Source of the DNA: Albibacterium bauzanense
GTDB lineage: Bacteria; Bacteroidota; Bacteroidia; Sphingobacteriales; Sphingobacteriaceae
Direction of reading: 5' to 3'
Assembly (NCBI RefSeq): GCF_004339765.1
Contig: NZ_SMGO01000003.1
Span: 1 to 64,000 of the forward strand
DNA: 64,000 nt
The position numbers and the translations under genes were made by a program. This document shows, in pieces, positions 10,714 to 17,691 of this stretch. How positions within the stretch are numbered: position 1 is the first letter of the stretch; every line of letters starts with the position of its first letter. Below the pieces are notes generated by a model. That model saw nothing but the letters and a program-made list of their open reading frames with translations, had not been told where the DNA came from and did no database searches.

Positions 10714-11964
10714 TTATTTAATTACAAGCTCCTGAACTTTCTCATAACTTTCATAACTTGATGTAATTACTTTATCACCTGGATTTAATCCTTGTAATAC
10801 CTCGTAATAATCAGGATTTTGTCTTCCTAATTGAATGTCAACCCGATAAGCTGTTTTACCATCTTTATCCAGTTTGAATATCCAGTTACCTCCTGTTTGT
10901 TGATAAAAACCTCCTTTTGGAACAACTAAAGCCTTTGTTTCATCACTTAAAGCTAAACGTATTTGCAAAGTTTGTCCACGTCGTATACCTTTAGGAATCT
11001 CATCAACAAACTCCATATCAACCTGAAAACGGCCATTAGTTACTTGAGTATAAACTTTCTTTATACGTAATTTATAAGTTTTTTCGGATAGTGTAAATTC
11101 ACCTTCCAGATCAGAGTATATTCTCGAAATATAATGTTCATCAATATCTGCACGAACTTTAAAACCACTCAATACATCGATCTGCCCTAATCGTTCACCA
11201 GAACTTTTACTTTGTCCAATTTCAGCATCAAAAGAAGTTAACTGTCCATCAACAGGTGCTCGAACAATTAAATCTCCTACTTTTCTACGCATAAGTTCAA
11301 GCGCACTTCTAGTACGATTATAGGTTTGTTCACTTTGATCTAAGGATTGTTTAGTAGAAATAGAATCCTGCTTTAAAATTTGTTGAGCAAGTTCCTTTCT
11401 TTGCTTTTGATAATTATAATCGTTCAGTGTCTTTTGATATTCCTGAGAACTAATCACCTTTTTTTCATAGAGGACCTTATTCATATCATATATCCGTTTC
11501 GCCTCTCTGTATGCATTCTCTACATCTGCCATTTGATTTAAATGTATGACCGTATTTTGTTGAGCATTGGTTTTGGCAATCTCCATTTGAGTAAGGAGAT
11601 TTAATACTTGAGTCTCCTGATTAACCAAACTTAATTCCTGATCGGTATTCGATAAACGCATGATGGCGTCTCCCTTTTTCATTATGGCGCCATCCTCTAC
11701 AAACTTTTCTTCTACACGACCACCCACTGAGGCATCTAAATAGATAGTACTGATAGGCATTATCATCCCGTTAACGGGTATGTATTCTCTGAAAGAATCA
11801 TTTTTCACTTCCGCAATAGAGATTCTTTCTCTATCGACATTCAGTTTTGAATTTCCCGATGTAAAATAATAACTTGCTGTTATCAATAGTAACAAGGCAA
11901 CAACACCTCCAACGGTTGCGATGCGCTTATTGTTCCACTTCTTTTTAATTAGTACTCTATCCAT
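10714..11964 (-). CDS. HlyD-family periplasmic adaptor (membrane fusion) subunit
   Basis: 416 aa. One N-terminal membrane helix (about residues 16-33), a biotinyl-lipoyl half motif (VGGRVEEKFVEDGAIMKKGD), a long alpha-helical hairpin (about 105-220, rich in Q, E, K), the second lipoyl half (IVRAPVDGQL), a beta-barrel region and a C-terminal membrane-proximal domain (LNPGDKVITSSYE). This is the periplasmic bridge between MacB-type permeases and a TolC channel. First gene of the efflux operon; its upstream region carries an inverted repeat and a near-match to a sigma-54 promoter, listed separately. Confidence 0.93.
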   Translation of the reverse strand: MDRVLIKKKWNNKRIATVGGVVALLLLITASYYFTSGNSKLNVDRERISIAEVKNDSFREYIPVNGMIMPISTIYLDASVGGRVEEKFVEDGAIMKKGDAIMRLSNTDQELSLVNQETQVLNLLTQMEIAKTNAQQNTVIHLNQMADVENAYREAKRIYDMNKVLYEKKVISSQEYQKTLNDYNYQKQRKELAQQILKQDSISTKQSLDQSEQTYNRTRSALELMRRKVGDLIVRAPVDGQLTSFDAEIGQSKSSGERLGQIDVLSGFKVRADIDEHYISRIYSDLEGEFTLSEKTYKLRIKKVYTQVTNGRFQVDMEFVDEIPKGIRRGQTLQIRLALSDETKALVVPKGGFYQQTGGNWIFKLDKDGKTAYRVDIQLGRQNPDYYEVLQGLNPGDKVITSSYESYEKVQELVIK

Positions 11965-12004
11965 AGTAAATTATCAGATATAATCATCTGCTCTTCTATC
12001 TATA

Positions 12005-12019
12005 GACAAGCTTGTGCCA
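12005..12019 (-). promoter_or_regulatory. Possible sigma-54 (-24/-12) promoter of the efflux operon
   Basis: On the minus strand, 41 nt before the adaptor ATG, the sequence reads TGGCACAAGCTTGTC. TGGCAC matches the -24 element, and TTGT is near the -12 element (TTGC), but the spacing is one base shorter than the consensus, which weakens the call. An inverted repeat 50-80 bp further upstream would suit an enhancer-binding activator. Confidence 0.35.
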
Positions 12020-12072
12020 TATATATAATATCAAGATAAACAGAAACTTACAAACATAGCGGCTTTTAAAAG

Positions 12073-12098
12073 TGTTCATATTCGAACAGTCTATGTTC
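12073..12098. promoter_or_regulatory. Inverted repeat TGTTC-N6-GAACA plus a third half-site
   Basis: TGTTC (12073-12077) and GAACA (12084-12088) form an inverted repeat, and another TGTTC follows at 12094-12098. It lies between the divergent efflux operon (start 11964) and the oxidoreductase gene (start 12136), a suitable place for a regulator bound as a dimer. Which gene it serves is not shown by the sequence. Confidence 0.4.
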
Positions 12099-12135
12099 GG
12101 TTATAGTGCTCTATTAATATATATTCATTTGAACT

Positions 12136-13341
12136 ATGAAACTAACATCTTACGAACCCTTCTGGCTAATAAAAAATGGAATTATTGAGTCGTATCCCTC
12201 CCTCAAAGAAAACCTAAAAACCGATATCCTTATTGTTGGTGGAGGAATAACCGGGAGTTTAATAGCTCACCAATGCATAACTGATGGTTACAATACTATT
12301 TTAATAGATAAACGAGAAATTGCGCATGGAAGTACCTCTGCCACAACATCGATGTTACAATATGAAATTGATGTACCGCTATATAAATTAATTGAAATGA
12401 TTGGTAAAGAAGGAGCTGTAAAGAGCTACAAGGCTTGTTATCAATCTATTGACACAATAAGAGGAATAGTGGCAGAAATACAATCAAAATGTGGTTTCAA
12501 AAAGAAGGATTCTCTTTATTTTGCTAATTCCAAAAAAGAAGCACGGTGGCTAAAGAAAGAATATGAAGTCAGAAAGCAGAATTGTTTAGACGTAAAATGG
12601 CTTTCAGCATATGATATTTTAGAGAATTACAACATCCATCAAACATTTGGAGGTATTCTTTCATCACAAGGAGCAAGTATGGACGCTTTTCAATTTACAC
12701 ATGATGTATTAAAATATAACAACCAAAAAGGCTTAAAAATATACGATAAAACTGAACTAAAAAAGATAAAGTATCTTGATGAAGGAATAATTGCAGAGGT
12801 GAATGAAGGAGTATTTATTGAAGCAGAAAAGATTATTTATTGTACAGGATATGAAACAACCGCTATCATCAAAGAAAACTTCGTAAAATTATTAAACACT
12901 TATGCCATGGTTGGTGAAAGACACGGAGATGATCAATCTCAATTAAACGATACTTTATTTTGGAATACAGCCTCTCCTTATATCTATATGCGAACTACAG
13001 ATGATAACCGATTATTAATTGGTGGCGAAGATGAAAGGTATAGTAACCTGCAAAAACGAAACAACCTGGTTGATAAGAAAGCAAAAAGACTTGAAAAATA
13101 TTTAGCAAAACACCTTCCTGACTATGACTTTACGATTGATTTTTCTTGGTGCGGTACATTTGGAGAAACAAAAGACGGTCTCCCTTATGTAGGCGATCAT
13201 AAGAGTTTTAAACATAGTTATTTTGTATTAGGTTTTGGTGGAAATGGAATTACGTTTTCAGCAATTGGAATGCAAATGATTTCCGATATGTTACTAAGAA
13301 AAGAACATGAACTATTGCCGTATTTTAAGTTTGGCCGTTAG
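12136..13341 (+). CDS. FAD-dependent oxidoreductase of the DAO (glycine/D-amino-acid oxidase) family
   Basis: 401 aa. The dinucleotide-binding motif ILIVGGGITG (residues 31-40) followed by an acidic strand end (LIDKREIAHGSTSATTS) marks an FAD-binding DAO fold. The C-terminal FAD-closing segment is present (DGLPYVGDH and GFGGNGITFSA). Related proteins often carry a C-terminal Rieske iron-sulfur domain; here the protein stops at about 400 aa without one. No membrane segment or signal peptide, so probably cytoplasmic. The amine or amino-acid substrate is unknown. It is followed after 52 nt by the DUF72 gene on the same strand and is probably co-transcribed with it. Confidence 0.85.
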   Translation: MKLTSYEPFWLIKNGIIESYPSLKENLKTDILIVGGGITGSLIAHQCITDGYNTILIDKREIAHGSTSATTSMLQYEIDVPLYKLIEMIGKEGAVKSYKACYQSIDTIRGIVAEIQSKCGFKKKDSLYFANSKKEARWLKKEYEVRKQNCLDVKWLSAYDILENYNIHQTFGGILSSQGASMDAFQFTHDVLKYNNQKGLKIYDKTELKKIKYLDEGIIAEVNEGVFIEAEKIIYCTGYETTAIIKENFVKLLNTYAMVGERHGDDQSQLNDTLFWNTASPYIYMRTTDDNRLLIGGEDERYSNLQKRNNLVDKKAKRLEKYLAKHLPDYDFTIDFSWCGTFGETKDGLPYVGDHKSFKHSYFVLGFGGNGITFSAIGMQMISDMLLRKEHELLPYFKFGR

Positions 13342-13393
13342 TGCTCAAAAACTGATGTCATAGAAATTTGTTAAGCTCCTTATAGGGTCAAAA

Positions 13394-14131
13394 ATGAATA
13401 ATATACATATAGGCACATCGGGCTGGAGTTATAAAGGTTGGAAAGGAAAATTTTATCCGGAAAAACTTAAGCCAACCGATTATCTTTCTTTCTATGCTCA
13501 ACATTACAAGGTAACTGAAATAAATAGCAGTTTTTATCATTTACCTCTAGCTTCCACAGTTCATAAGTGGGTTGAACAAGTTCCTGACGACTTTTTATTT
13601 TGCCCTAAAATAAGCCGCTATTTAACCCATATGAAAAAGTTGCATGATCCGGAAGAACCCTTAGAACGTTTTTTTGATATTTTCAAACCAATGAAAGAAA
13701 AAATGGGTCCTATATTAATCCAACTTCCTGCAAGTGTTAGGTTTGATGCAGCAACTGAGGAAATATTTTACGAAACATTAATGAGGAAACACCCTGAATA
13801 TGAATTTGCAATAGAAACACGAGATAAATCCTGGTTTAGTGATGAATCATTAGACCTAATGAAAAGGTATAATATTGCATTTGTAATCGCACAATCAGAG
13901 CAATTTCCATATAAAGAGTTTATAACAGCAAAAAACATTTACGTTCGCTTTCATGGCCCCAAAGCATTATATGCCTCCTCTTATAATGATCGAGTTTTAC
14001 AAGAATATGCTGATAAATTCCTCTCATGGAAAAAAGAAGGGCATCGCATTTGGGCATTCTTCAATAATGATGTCAATGGTCATGCATTAGACAATGCCTC
14101 AACACTTTTGAGGTATTTACGATCATCATAA
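13394..14131 (+). CDS. DUF72 domain protein (YecE-like)
   Basis: 245 aa, the normal length for the family. Opens with IHIGTSGWSYKGWKGKFYP, the typical DUF72 start, and carries EINSSFYHLP, a central FAIETRDKSW segment and the conserved IYVRFHGP. DUF72 proteins adopt a TIM-barrel fold; their reaction is not established. Second of two plus-strand genes; its stop lies 11 bp from the convergent stop of the Trm112-like gene, leaving no room for a terminator between them. Confidence 0.92.
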   Translation: MNNIHIGTSGWSYKGWKGKFYPEKLKPTDYLSFYAQHYKVTEINSSFYHLPLASTVHKWVEQVPDDFLFCPKISRYLTHMKKLHDPEEPLERFFDIFKPMKEKMGPILIQLPASVRFDAATEEIFYETLMRKHPEYEFAIETRDKSWFSDESLDLMKRYNIAFVIAQSEQFPYKEFITAKNIYVRFHGPKALYASSYNDRVLQEYADKFLSWKKEGHRIWAFFNNDVNGHALDNASTLLRYLRSS

Positions 14132-14142
14132 GCTGTAATAGC

Positions 14143-14421
14143 TTATTTGCTTTCAGAATCAATTAAGCGAAAATTCTTAAATTCTTTCCCTTGCAATTGG
14201 TTATTCCAACTTTCAATCACTGGCTGCTCTAAATTAAATTCTCTATACTCATCAGGACTCATAATAGGAACTCCTTTAATAATTGGATAATACCGATTAC
14301 ACTGTTTACAACTAAGCATTCCTTCTAATATATTTTTTTCAAGGTCTTGAGTAATAACTTGCAGTGATAAGTCGGCTTTATCAAAAGGACAACAAAGTTT
14401 ATTGATAGTTTCTGGTTTCAT
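14143..14421 (-). CDS. Trm112-like small zinc-binding protein
   Basis: 92 aa. Cysteines at 10/11 (LCCPFDKADL) and 38/41 (SCKQC), followed by NRYYPIIKGVPIM, match the Trm112/YcaR fold, whose usual form is CPxC...C..C..YPI..GIP. The second cysteine of the first pair is an aspartate here, and an extra cysteine precedes the proline. In eukaryotes and archaea Trm112 activates and stabilises several SAM methyltransferases; bacterial members are poorly characterised. It overlaps the end of the ThiE-like gene by 23 nt (translational coupling likely), and the first gene of this operon encodes a SAM methyltransferase, so a partnership is a reasonable inference. Confidence 0.8.
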   Translation of the reverse strand: MKPETINKLCCPFDKADLSLQVITQDLEKNILEGMLSCKQCNRYYPIIKGVPIMSPDEYREFNLEQPVIESWNNQLQGKEFKNFRLIDSESK

Positions 14422-15055
14422 TATTCTTATTTTTTAATAGTGTTAAATATTGTTTTGCGACTAGAGCTGGGTTTTCAGCCCCCATTATTCCTGAAATGAT
14501 GGCTACTCCATCGTAATTTAATTCTTGTAGTTCCTGCATATTATTTAACTGAATTCCTCCTGCCAGGAATATGGGTAATGACGTTATTTGTCGCGCTCTT
14601 TGTATATTCTTAAATGAAACTAACTCGCAACTACTACTTGTTAAAGAAGGGAAAATTGAACAGAAAGAAATATAGCTCAATTGATTTCGATCTGCCCATT
14701 CAATAACAGACAGGTCATTATTACAAGTAATGCCTGCTAAGAAATCCCTTTCTATGCTCTGCTTAATTTGATCATAGTCTTCTGGAATTACATCAAAATG
14801 AACCCCATCAAGTGGAAATGAGTTTAACAATTTCCAATCGTTGTTTATGATTACAGGAACTTGATATTGATGGCATAAATTACATATCTCACGAATGGCT
14901 TCATCTTTGTTTATAATCCCTTGCCAATTATCCCAAATCTGGACTACTGAAATATCTGCAGATAAGGCTTCTTCAAGTTTTTTCAAAAGCATTGTTCTAT
15001 TCATAGAAGGATCAATAACCAAGTATACTCCACCCGATATCTTATTTCTTTCCAT
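14399..15055 (-). CDS. Divergent ThiE/TenI-like protein (thiamine phosphate synthase superfamily)
   Basis: 218 aa from ATG at 15055, just after the upstream stop with an AAGGA ahead of it; ATG at 15067, overlapping that stop, is an alternative. TIM-barrel signatures of ThiE/TenI are readable: PVIINNDW (about 67-74), GVHFDVIPED (84-93), GITCNN (108-113), SYISFCSIFPS (128-137), LAGGI (164-168), GVAIISGI (183-190). By eye, basic residues that bind pyrophosphate in true ThiE look absent: the QxRxK region reads QIWDNWQ, and the lysine after the IFP loop is missing. Control by a TPP riboswitch supports a thiamine link, but normal thiamine phosphate synthase activity is doubtful. Confidence 0.8.
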   Translation of the reverse strand: MERNKISGGVYLVIDPSMNRTMLLKKLEEALSADISVVQIWDNWQGIINKDEAIREICNLCHQYQVPVIINNDWKLLNSFPLDGVHFDVIPEDYDQIKQSIERDFLAGITCNNDLSVIEWADRNQLSYISFCSIFPSLTSSSCELVSFKNIQRARQITSLPIFLAGGIQLNNMQELQELNYDGVAIISGIMGAENPALVAKQYLTLLKNKNNETRNYQ

Positions 15056-15057
15056 AA

Positions 15058-16110
15058 TTATTTCCATCCTTCCTTATAAGCATTAAAAAATGCAGTCCAA
15101 TAGGGATCTTTCCCTGAATAAAGCAATTCGCTTTCTTTACTATCCTCTATTAATTTAATTCCCCTCTCCTTTTCTGTTAATTCACCGACAATAGCACAAT
15201 CTATGTTTTGCTTTTTAAGTCGGTTTATAACATCCTTTTCGAAGCCCTTCTTTACTGCAATAATCATTGAACCTGCTCCAATACAATAACGTGGATCAAT
15301 TGAAAACAAATCACATATTTGCTTTTGAGCTTCACCCATAGGTAAGCAATCATTATAAATACATGCTCCATTTTGGGATGCTATGGCCAATTCATAAATA
15401 GCTCCCAGAACACCTCCTTCTGTAACATCGTGCATAGCTGTTATTCCAGAATTATTAATATCTGAACCAACTGCCACTAAAGCATCATTAACTGATGAGG
15501 TTTTGTAAAATAAACCGCAACCATCATCATATATTTCTTTACCTAGTTTATTCTTTACTGTTTTAGGAAAGCTCATTGCTAAAATTGCTGATGAAGAAAT
15601 AGCACATTGTTTAGTTACTAATAATACATTACCTGACTTAGCATTCTTAGAAATAAGTATATCCTTTTTAGGTGCAATGGTAGTTAATGTTCCACCGCCA
15701 GCAATAGTAGAATTCTGTCCCTCAATAAAGCCCGTATGCCCACCTGTAATAGCTATCTGTATTTCTTTACAAAACATATGAATGTAATTCCAGTATGTTT
15801 TAAAATCTGCTGTAGAGAAATGTGCTGGAAGATTTAATACAAATTGAGCATACATAGCAGAATGGCCCGTAGTTGCAATATCGTTTGCCATTAAATAAAC
15901 AGAGAGCCAAGCAGACTCTTCTAGACCCAAGGAAGGAATTAACGATAATGGATCACTAGCCGTAGCCATTGCTAATCCATTCGGTAAATCAATAACGGCT
16001 ACATCAACGCCAAAACCGGGTCCACAACTAACTTCTTTTCGATTATATCCACAGTTCTTAAGAATTGTATCTTCAAAAAAATTGTGTTGAATTTTACCAA
16101 GCTCTTTCAT
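15058..16110 (-). CDS. AIR synthase-related (PurM/HypE/ThiL-like) protein
   Basis: 350 aa. PurM-superfamily ATP-binding motifs are visible: a glycine-rich start GPGFGVDVAVI (30-40), MANDIATTG (75-82), TGGHTGF (122-128), and the HypE-like C-terminal signature MHDVTEGGVLGAIYELA (226-242) followed by DPRYCIGAGSMIIAV. It lacks the C-terminal cysteine tail of HypE, and no hydrogenase genes are nearby, so hydrogenase maturation is unlikely. The superfamily also includes ThiL (thiamine-phosphate kinase) and SelD. In a TPP-regulated operon beside a ThiE-like gene, an ATP-dependent phosphorylation or activation step is plausible but unproven. It lies 2 nt after the methyltransferase stop. Confidence 0.82.
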   Translation of the reverse strand: MKELGKIQHNFFEDTILKNCGYNRKEVSCGPGFGVDVAVIDLPNGLAMATASDPLSLIPSLGLEESAWLSVYLMANDIATTGHSAMYAQFVLNLPAHFSTADFKTYWNYIHMFCKEIQIAITGGHTGFIEGQNSTIAGGGTLTTIAPKKDILISKNAKSGNVLLVTKQCAISSSAILAMSFPKTVKNKLGKEIYDDGCGLFYKTSSVNDALVAVGSDINNSGITAMHDVTEGGVLGAIYELAIASQNGACIYNDCLPMGEAQKQICDLFSIDPRYCIGAGSMIIAVKKGFEKDVINRLKKQNIDCAIVGELTEKERGIKLIEDSKESELLYSGKDPYWTAFFNAYKEGWK

Positions 16111-16112
16111 CT

Positions 16113-16838
16113 CTAATAGTCTACATCATTCAACTTGACATACAATCCAAAGAAATCGCCATAAGGCACGCTCCACTGCTGTACTGGGAACCATTTTGGC
16201 AAACCAGTACATGTCCACTCAATCGAATAATCTCTTCCTTTCAAAGCCTCATGTATAATATTGCTTAATCGTTGAGGAGTATAAAAAGTTGCAGTTACGT
16301 AAAATGGATTTTTACCAAATACTTGTTGCACACGCCTGCGAAGCACTTTTGGAGAATTACGATTCATCATTCCCATAGCAATGCCATATTTTGCTACTCT
16401 TGCAGCTTCTCGAATTACTTTTACAGGATCTTTGTAATACTCAAAAGTGGTTATAAAAGCCAAAGAATCAAACGTGTGATCTTTAAAAGGCATATGATGG
16501 GAATCTGCCATCACTAAATCACCTTCAAATAAATGAATAGCCTGTGAAAGCATTAAAGGCGAAATATCACCACCGGTTGCTTCAATTCCTATCTCCTTCC
16601 ACCATCTGGTGAAACGTGTTGTACCGCAACCAAATTCCAATAATGTTTTTATTCGACTATCTTTGGAAACGAGCTGTTCCATAACCTTCTTTTGCCATAC
16701 TTCAGCACGTTTATAACGTCCTTCATACCATTGCTCATACGTGTCCGTATTTTCACGATTAAAAAACCACTCTGGCCTGTTTTGCCAGTTCTGATGACTT
16801 TGAGGAATAAGTCCGAAATCTTTCTTTTGTATTTCCAT
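16113..16838 (-). CDS. Class I SAM-dependent methyltransferase (UbiE/Methyltransf_11 type)
   Basis: 241 aa. Rossmann-type SAM site: LLEFGCGTTRF (66-76) as motif I, an acidic residue in GGDISPLML (D91), MADSHHMPF as motif III, and SLAFITTFEYYKDPVKVIREAARV as motif IV onward. No signal peptide. First gene after the TPP riboswitch, tightly joined to the PurM-like, ThiE-like and Trm112-like genes. The start at 16838 follows the terminator-like hairpin of the leader; an ATG at 16843 is in another frame. The substrate is unknown; quinone or small-molecule methylation is typical of the fold, but the riboswitch points to a thiamine-related compound. Confidence 0.85.
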   Translation of the reverse strand: MEIQKKDFGLIPQSHQNWQNRPEWFFNRENTDTYEQWYEGRYKRAEVWQKKVMEQLVSKDSRIKTLLEFGCGTTRFTRWWKEIGIEATGGDISPLMLSQAIHLFEGDLVMADSHHMPFKDHTFDSLAFITTFEYYKDPVKVIREAARVAKYGIAMGMMNRNSPKVLRRRVQQVFGKNPFYVTATFYTPQRLSNIIHEALKGRDYSIEWTCTGLPKWFPVQQWSVPYGDFFGLYVKLNDVDY

Positions 16839-16851
16839 TTCATATTTTGTT

Positions 16852-16900
16852 AAAAAACAAAAGCCCCAAATTCTTTTAATACCAAAAGATAATGGAGCCT
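16852..16900 (-). terminator. Terminator-like expression platform of the TPP riboswitch
   Basis: On the minus strand AGGCTCC (16894-16900) can pair, with two G-U wobbles, to GGGGCTT (about 16860-16866). An inner CTTTT/AAAAG stem lies in the loop, and a U-rich run (TTTTGTTTTTT) follows, ending about 14 nt before the methyltransferase start. This layout suits ligand-induced transcription termination. Pairing was judged by eye, without energy calculation. Confidence 0.5.
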
Positions 16901-16918
16901 AAAATGGAAATATCTTAG

Positions 16919-17000
16919 CTGCATCCCTACGTTGGCATTATCCAAATCAGGTATCGGGTTTTATCTCAGCCTAATCTTTTTGATTAAGCACCCCGTGCAA
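16919..17000 (-). ncRNA. TPP (THI-box) riboswitch
   Basis: The minus strand carries the hallmark conserved blocks in order: CGGGGTGC, GGCTGAGAT, ACCC, ACCTGATTTGGATAATGCC and CGTAGGGA. Closing helix P1 can form between TTGCA (16996-17000) and TGCAG (16919-16923). Spacing between the blocks is normal for bacterial TPP aptamers. It lies directly upstream of the methyltransferase-led four-gene operon, in the same orientation, so thiamine pyrophosphate is expected to switch that operon off. High confidence in the aptamer; the mode of control is inferred. Confidence 0.95.
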
Positions 17001-17008
17001 TTGTTCTG

Positions 17009-17038
17009 CAAGATACTAAATGTTGAGATCTATTACAA
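17009..17038 (-). promoter_or_regulatory. Possible -33/-7 promoter for the TPP-regulated operon
   Basis: On the minus strand TTG (17036-17038), a 20-nt spacer and TATCTTG (17009-17015) resemble the Bacteroidota pattern TTG...TAnnTTTG, one T short. Transcription would begin within a few bases of the riboswitch P1 helix. The -33 element would overlap the last codons of the acetyltransferase gene. Confidence 0.4.
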
Positions 17039-17587
17039 CCTCCGAATGACTTTACAAGGGTTACCTGCGGCAATTACATCAGATGGAATATCCTTAGTTA
17101 CCACACTGCCCGCCCCAATGATGGTTCGATCTCCGATGGTCACACCCGGACAAATTACAGCACTTCCACCTACCCATACATCTTCACCTATTGTAATAGC
17201 TTTTGCAAACTCAAGACCGGAAGATCTTTCTACAGGATCAAGTGGATGAGTAGCAGTATATATCTGAACATTCGGACCAAACATGGTTCTACTTCCAATA
17301 GTCACTTTCATCACATCAAGTATCACACAATTAAAATTAAAGAATACTTTTTCTCCGGTGATGATATTAGACCCATAATCACAATAAAAGGGTGCTTCTA
17401 TCCATATACCAGGTCCGGCATTTGGTATCAATTCTTTTATTATATCAGCTTGTAGCTCTTCTTCATCTTTTCTGCTATCATTCAACCTCTTTGTAAGTAA
17501 TCTGGCTTTGACCCTTTCTTCAGCAAGTTGAGGATCACTTGCGTTATATAGTTCTCCGGCAAGCATCTTTTCTTTTTCTGTCTTCAT
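17033..17587 (-). CDS. Sugar O-acetyltransferase (maltose/galactoside acetyltransferase family)
   Basis: 184 aa from ATG at 17587 ([19 protein letters not shown]); the frame stays open to 17620, but [11 protein letters not shown] is the family's typical start. Left-handed beta-helix hexapeptide repeats are visible ([60 protein letters not shown]), including the catalytic histidine in TATHPLDP and the C-terminal GNPCKVIR. It transfers acetyl from acetyl-CoA to sugar hydroxyls in the cytoplasm. Its stop is 33 nt before the TPP aptamer on the same strand, so read-through into that operon is possible. Confidence 0.9.
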   Translation of the reverse strand: MKTEKEKMLAGELYNASDPQLAEERVKARLLTKRLNDSRKDEEELQADIIKELIPNAGPGIWIEAPFYCDYGSNIITGEKVFFNFNCVILDVMKVTIGSRTMFGPNVQIYTATHPLDPVERSSGLEFAKAITIGEDVWVGGSAVICPGVTIGDRTIIGAGSVVTKDIPSDVIAAGNPCKVIRRL

Positions 17588-17691
17588 ATTCAAACCTAAT
17601 ATATTTATGTACCTTTGCAAAAAAATTAATCATTTTAGTTAACCATGCAGGTTTACTGATTCTTTTTAAGGAGCCTCTCTTAAAAAGAGAA

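Noticed and set aside
14399-15067. Plain thiE annotation
   Set aside because: The barrel matches the ThiE/TenI superfamily, but several ligand residues differ by eye, so I gave no gene symbol.
14143-16110. Hydrogenase maturation locus suggested by the HypE-like protein
   Set aside because: No other hyp genes or hydrogenase subunits are near, the C-terminal cysteine of HypE is missing, and the operon is under a TPP riboswitch.
17539-17691. N-terminal extension of the DEAD-box helicase frame
   Set aside because: The extra 51 residues are not helicase-like, overlap the divergent acetyltransferase start, and the Q-motif region begins properly after ATG at 17692.
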